Both the position numbers and the translations under genes were made by a program. From NCBI GenBank assembly GCA_021772595.1, contig JAJFLS010000449.1:1-5543 (forward strand): a DNA stretch of 5,543 nucleotides, read 5' to 3'. The notes beneath the pieces were generated by a model. It worked only from the letters and a program-made list of their open reading frames with translations. It did not search any database and was not told the origin of the DNA. Shown piece by piece: positions 4,855 through 5,543 of this stretch. This DNA is from Opitutales bacterium (GTDB lineage: Bacteria > Verrucomicrobiota > Verrucomicrobiia > Opitutales > Opitutaceae). Each line of letters starts with the position of its first letter. The first letter of the stretch is position 1.

Positions 4855-5543
4855 ATGAAGCTGCTCTTTCTCTTTTTCTGCCTCCTGTCCATCGCGAACG
4901 GACAGAAATTCTACGACTCAGAACCCATCAACTACGGTCAGGGCGAGGGCGTGGACCTAATCAGCGAGCATTTCTCGAATCCCAAAAACCTGGAAGCCTG
5001 GAAACGCGAAGGGCCCAGCGGCTACTTGAAATCCTTTCTGGAGGCCTTCGATATCCCCGCCTCCTCCCAAACGCTGGTCTTCTCGAAAACCAGCCTCCAA
5101 GCCGAACGCATCCGGCCGGAAAACCCGCGAGCGCTCTACTACAACGACGACATCTACGTCGGCTGGGTACCCACCGGTAGCATCCTGGAAGTGTCCGTCT
5201 CCAGCCCCAAAACTGGAACTAATTTCTACACCATCGAGCCAGGCGCCGACCGGCCCGAGCTCGTCCGCCAAAACCACAAATGCCTTCGCTGCCACGGCGG
5301 CTCGTTCACCCGCGACGTCCCCGGACACCTCGTGCGATCCGTGTTTCCCGACCACACCGGCCAACCCATCTTCAAAGCGGGCACCCATTTCATCGACCAG
5401 ACCACCCCCATCGAGGACCGTTGGGGCGGTTGGCTCGTCACCGGCACAGAGATGAGCCACATGGGAAACAAGATCTACGAGGAAACCGACCGCGGAGCCG
5501 AAGAGGGTTTCTCCTTCACAATCGAAAATGTACCGGAAAACGG
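4855..5543 (+). CDS. Secreted single-heme c-type protein of unknown function, N-terminal part
   Basis: The frame is open from the ATG at 4855 to the right edge (229 complete codons), so the C-terminus is missing. A short signal peptide (MKLLFLFFCLLSIANG, residues 1-16) implies export, as covalent heme attachment requires. Residues 95-104 read YYNDDIYVGW, then FYTIEPGA near 127. The heme-binding motif CLRCH is at 143-147, followed by a conserved-looking stretch: RDVPGHLVRSVFPD, then GQPIFKAGTHFIDQTTP, ERWGGWLVTG-like DRWGGWLVTG at 188-197, and HMGN at 202-205. I recognise this order (YYND-YVGW, CLxCH, VPGHLVRSV, RWGGWYVTG, HMGN) from conserved hypothetical proteins of planctomycetes and verrucomicrobia, but know no assigned activity. 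His202 or Met203 could be the distal heme ligand; that is a guess. An FNR-type box lies about 86 bp upstream. No Shine-Dalgarno is visible; the signal peptide supports this start. Confidence 0.88.
   Translation, partial: MKLLFLFFCLLSIANGQKFYDSEPINYGQGEGVDLISEHFSNPKNLEAWKREGPSGYLKSFLEAFDIPASSQTLVFSKTSLQAERIRPENPRALYYNDDIYVGWVPTGSILEVSVSSPKTGTNFYTIEPGADRPELVRQNHKCLRCHGGSFTRDVPGHLVRSVFPDHTGQPIFKAGTHFIDQTTPIEDRWGGWLVTGTEMSHMGNKIYEETDRGAEEGFSFTIENVPEN

Noticed and set aside
4957..5460. Minus-strand frames of 167 and 81 codons opposite the heme-protein gene
   Set aside because: They are antisense to a frame with a signal peptide and CxxCH motif, and show no features of their own.
1..5543. CRISPR array, tRNA, rRNA or insertion sequence
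   Set aside because: I found no regularly spaced repeats, no cloverleaf-like or rRNA-like stretch and no transposase coding sequence.

Overview
The window looks like a chromosomal stretch from the PVC superphylum, most likely a marine or freshwater Verrucomicrobiota of the Opitutae type; a planctomycete is the main alternative. The reasons are a planctomycete-type cytochrome c (PSCyt1) protein, a secreted SASA-family sialate O-acetylesterase, a secreted ThuA-like protein and a single-heme protein family that I associate mainly with PVC bacteria. None of the five start codons has a good Shine-Dalgarno at normal spacing, which is also common in that group. The taxonomic call is inference.

Layout: (1) 951-1 on the minus strand is the N-terminal third of a large PSCyt1/DUF1549-type protein that runs off the left edge. 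(2) 952-1206 is a divergent intergenic region holding a 40-bp near-perfect palindrome whose core, with a central CG, looks like a LacI-family operator. (3) 1207-2745 and 2852-3805 on the plus strand encode an exported SASA esterase and an exported ThuA-domain protein, probably co-transcribed. (4) 3806-4081 is a convergent intergenic region with two inverted GTAG-type REP sequences around a small central hairpin, i.e. a REPIN-like element, plus a weak hairpin at the 3' end of the next gene. (5) 4711-4082 on the minus strand is a LysE/RhtB-family exporter. (6) 4712-4854 is a second divergent intergenic region containing a perfect FNR-type box (TTGAT-N4-ATCAA). (7) 4855 to the right edge is the start of a secreted protein with one CxxCH heme-binding motif and no assigned function.

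How the genes may work together: the left half resembles the polysaccharide or acyl-sugar catabolic clusters of PVC bacteria. There, exported esterases and ThuA-like proteins sit beside PSCyt1/DUF1549/DUF1553 proteins, and the shared palindrome would allow sugar-responsive control of both directions. The right half pairs an amino-acid-type exporter with a c-type heme protein under a possible oxygen-responsive box. The most noteworthy signals are three non-coding ones (the 40-bp palindrome, the REPIN-like element and the FNR box) and the uncharacterised heme protein.
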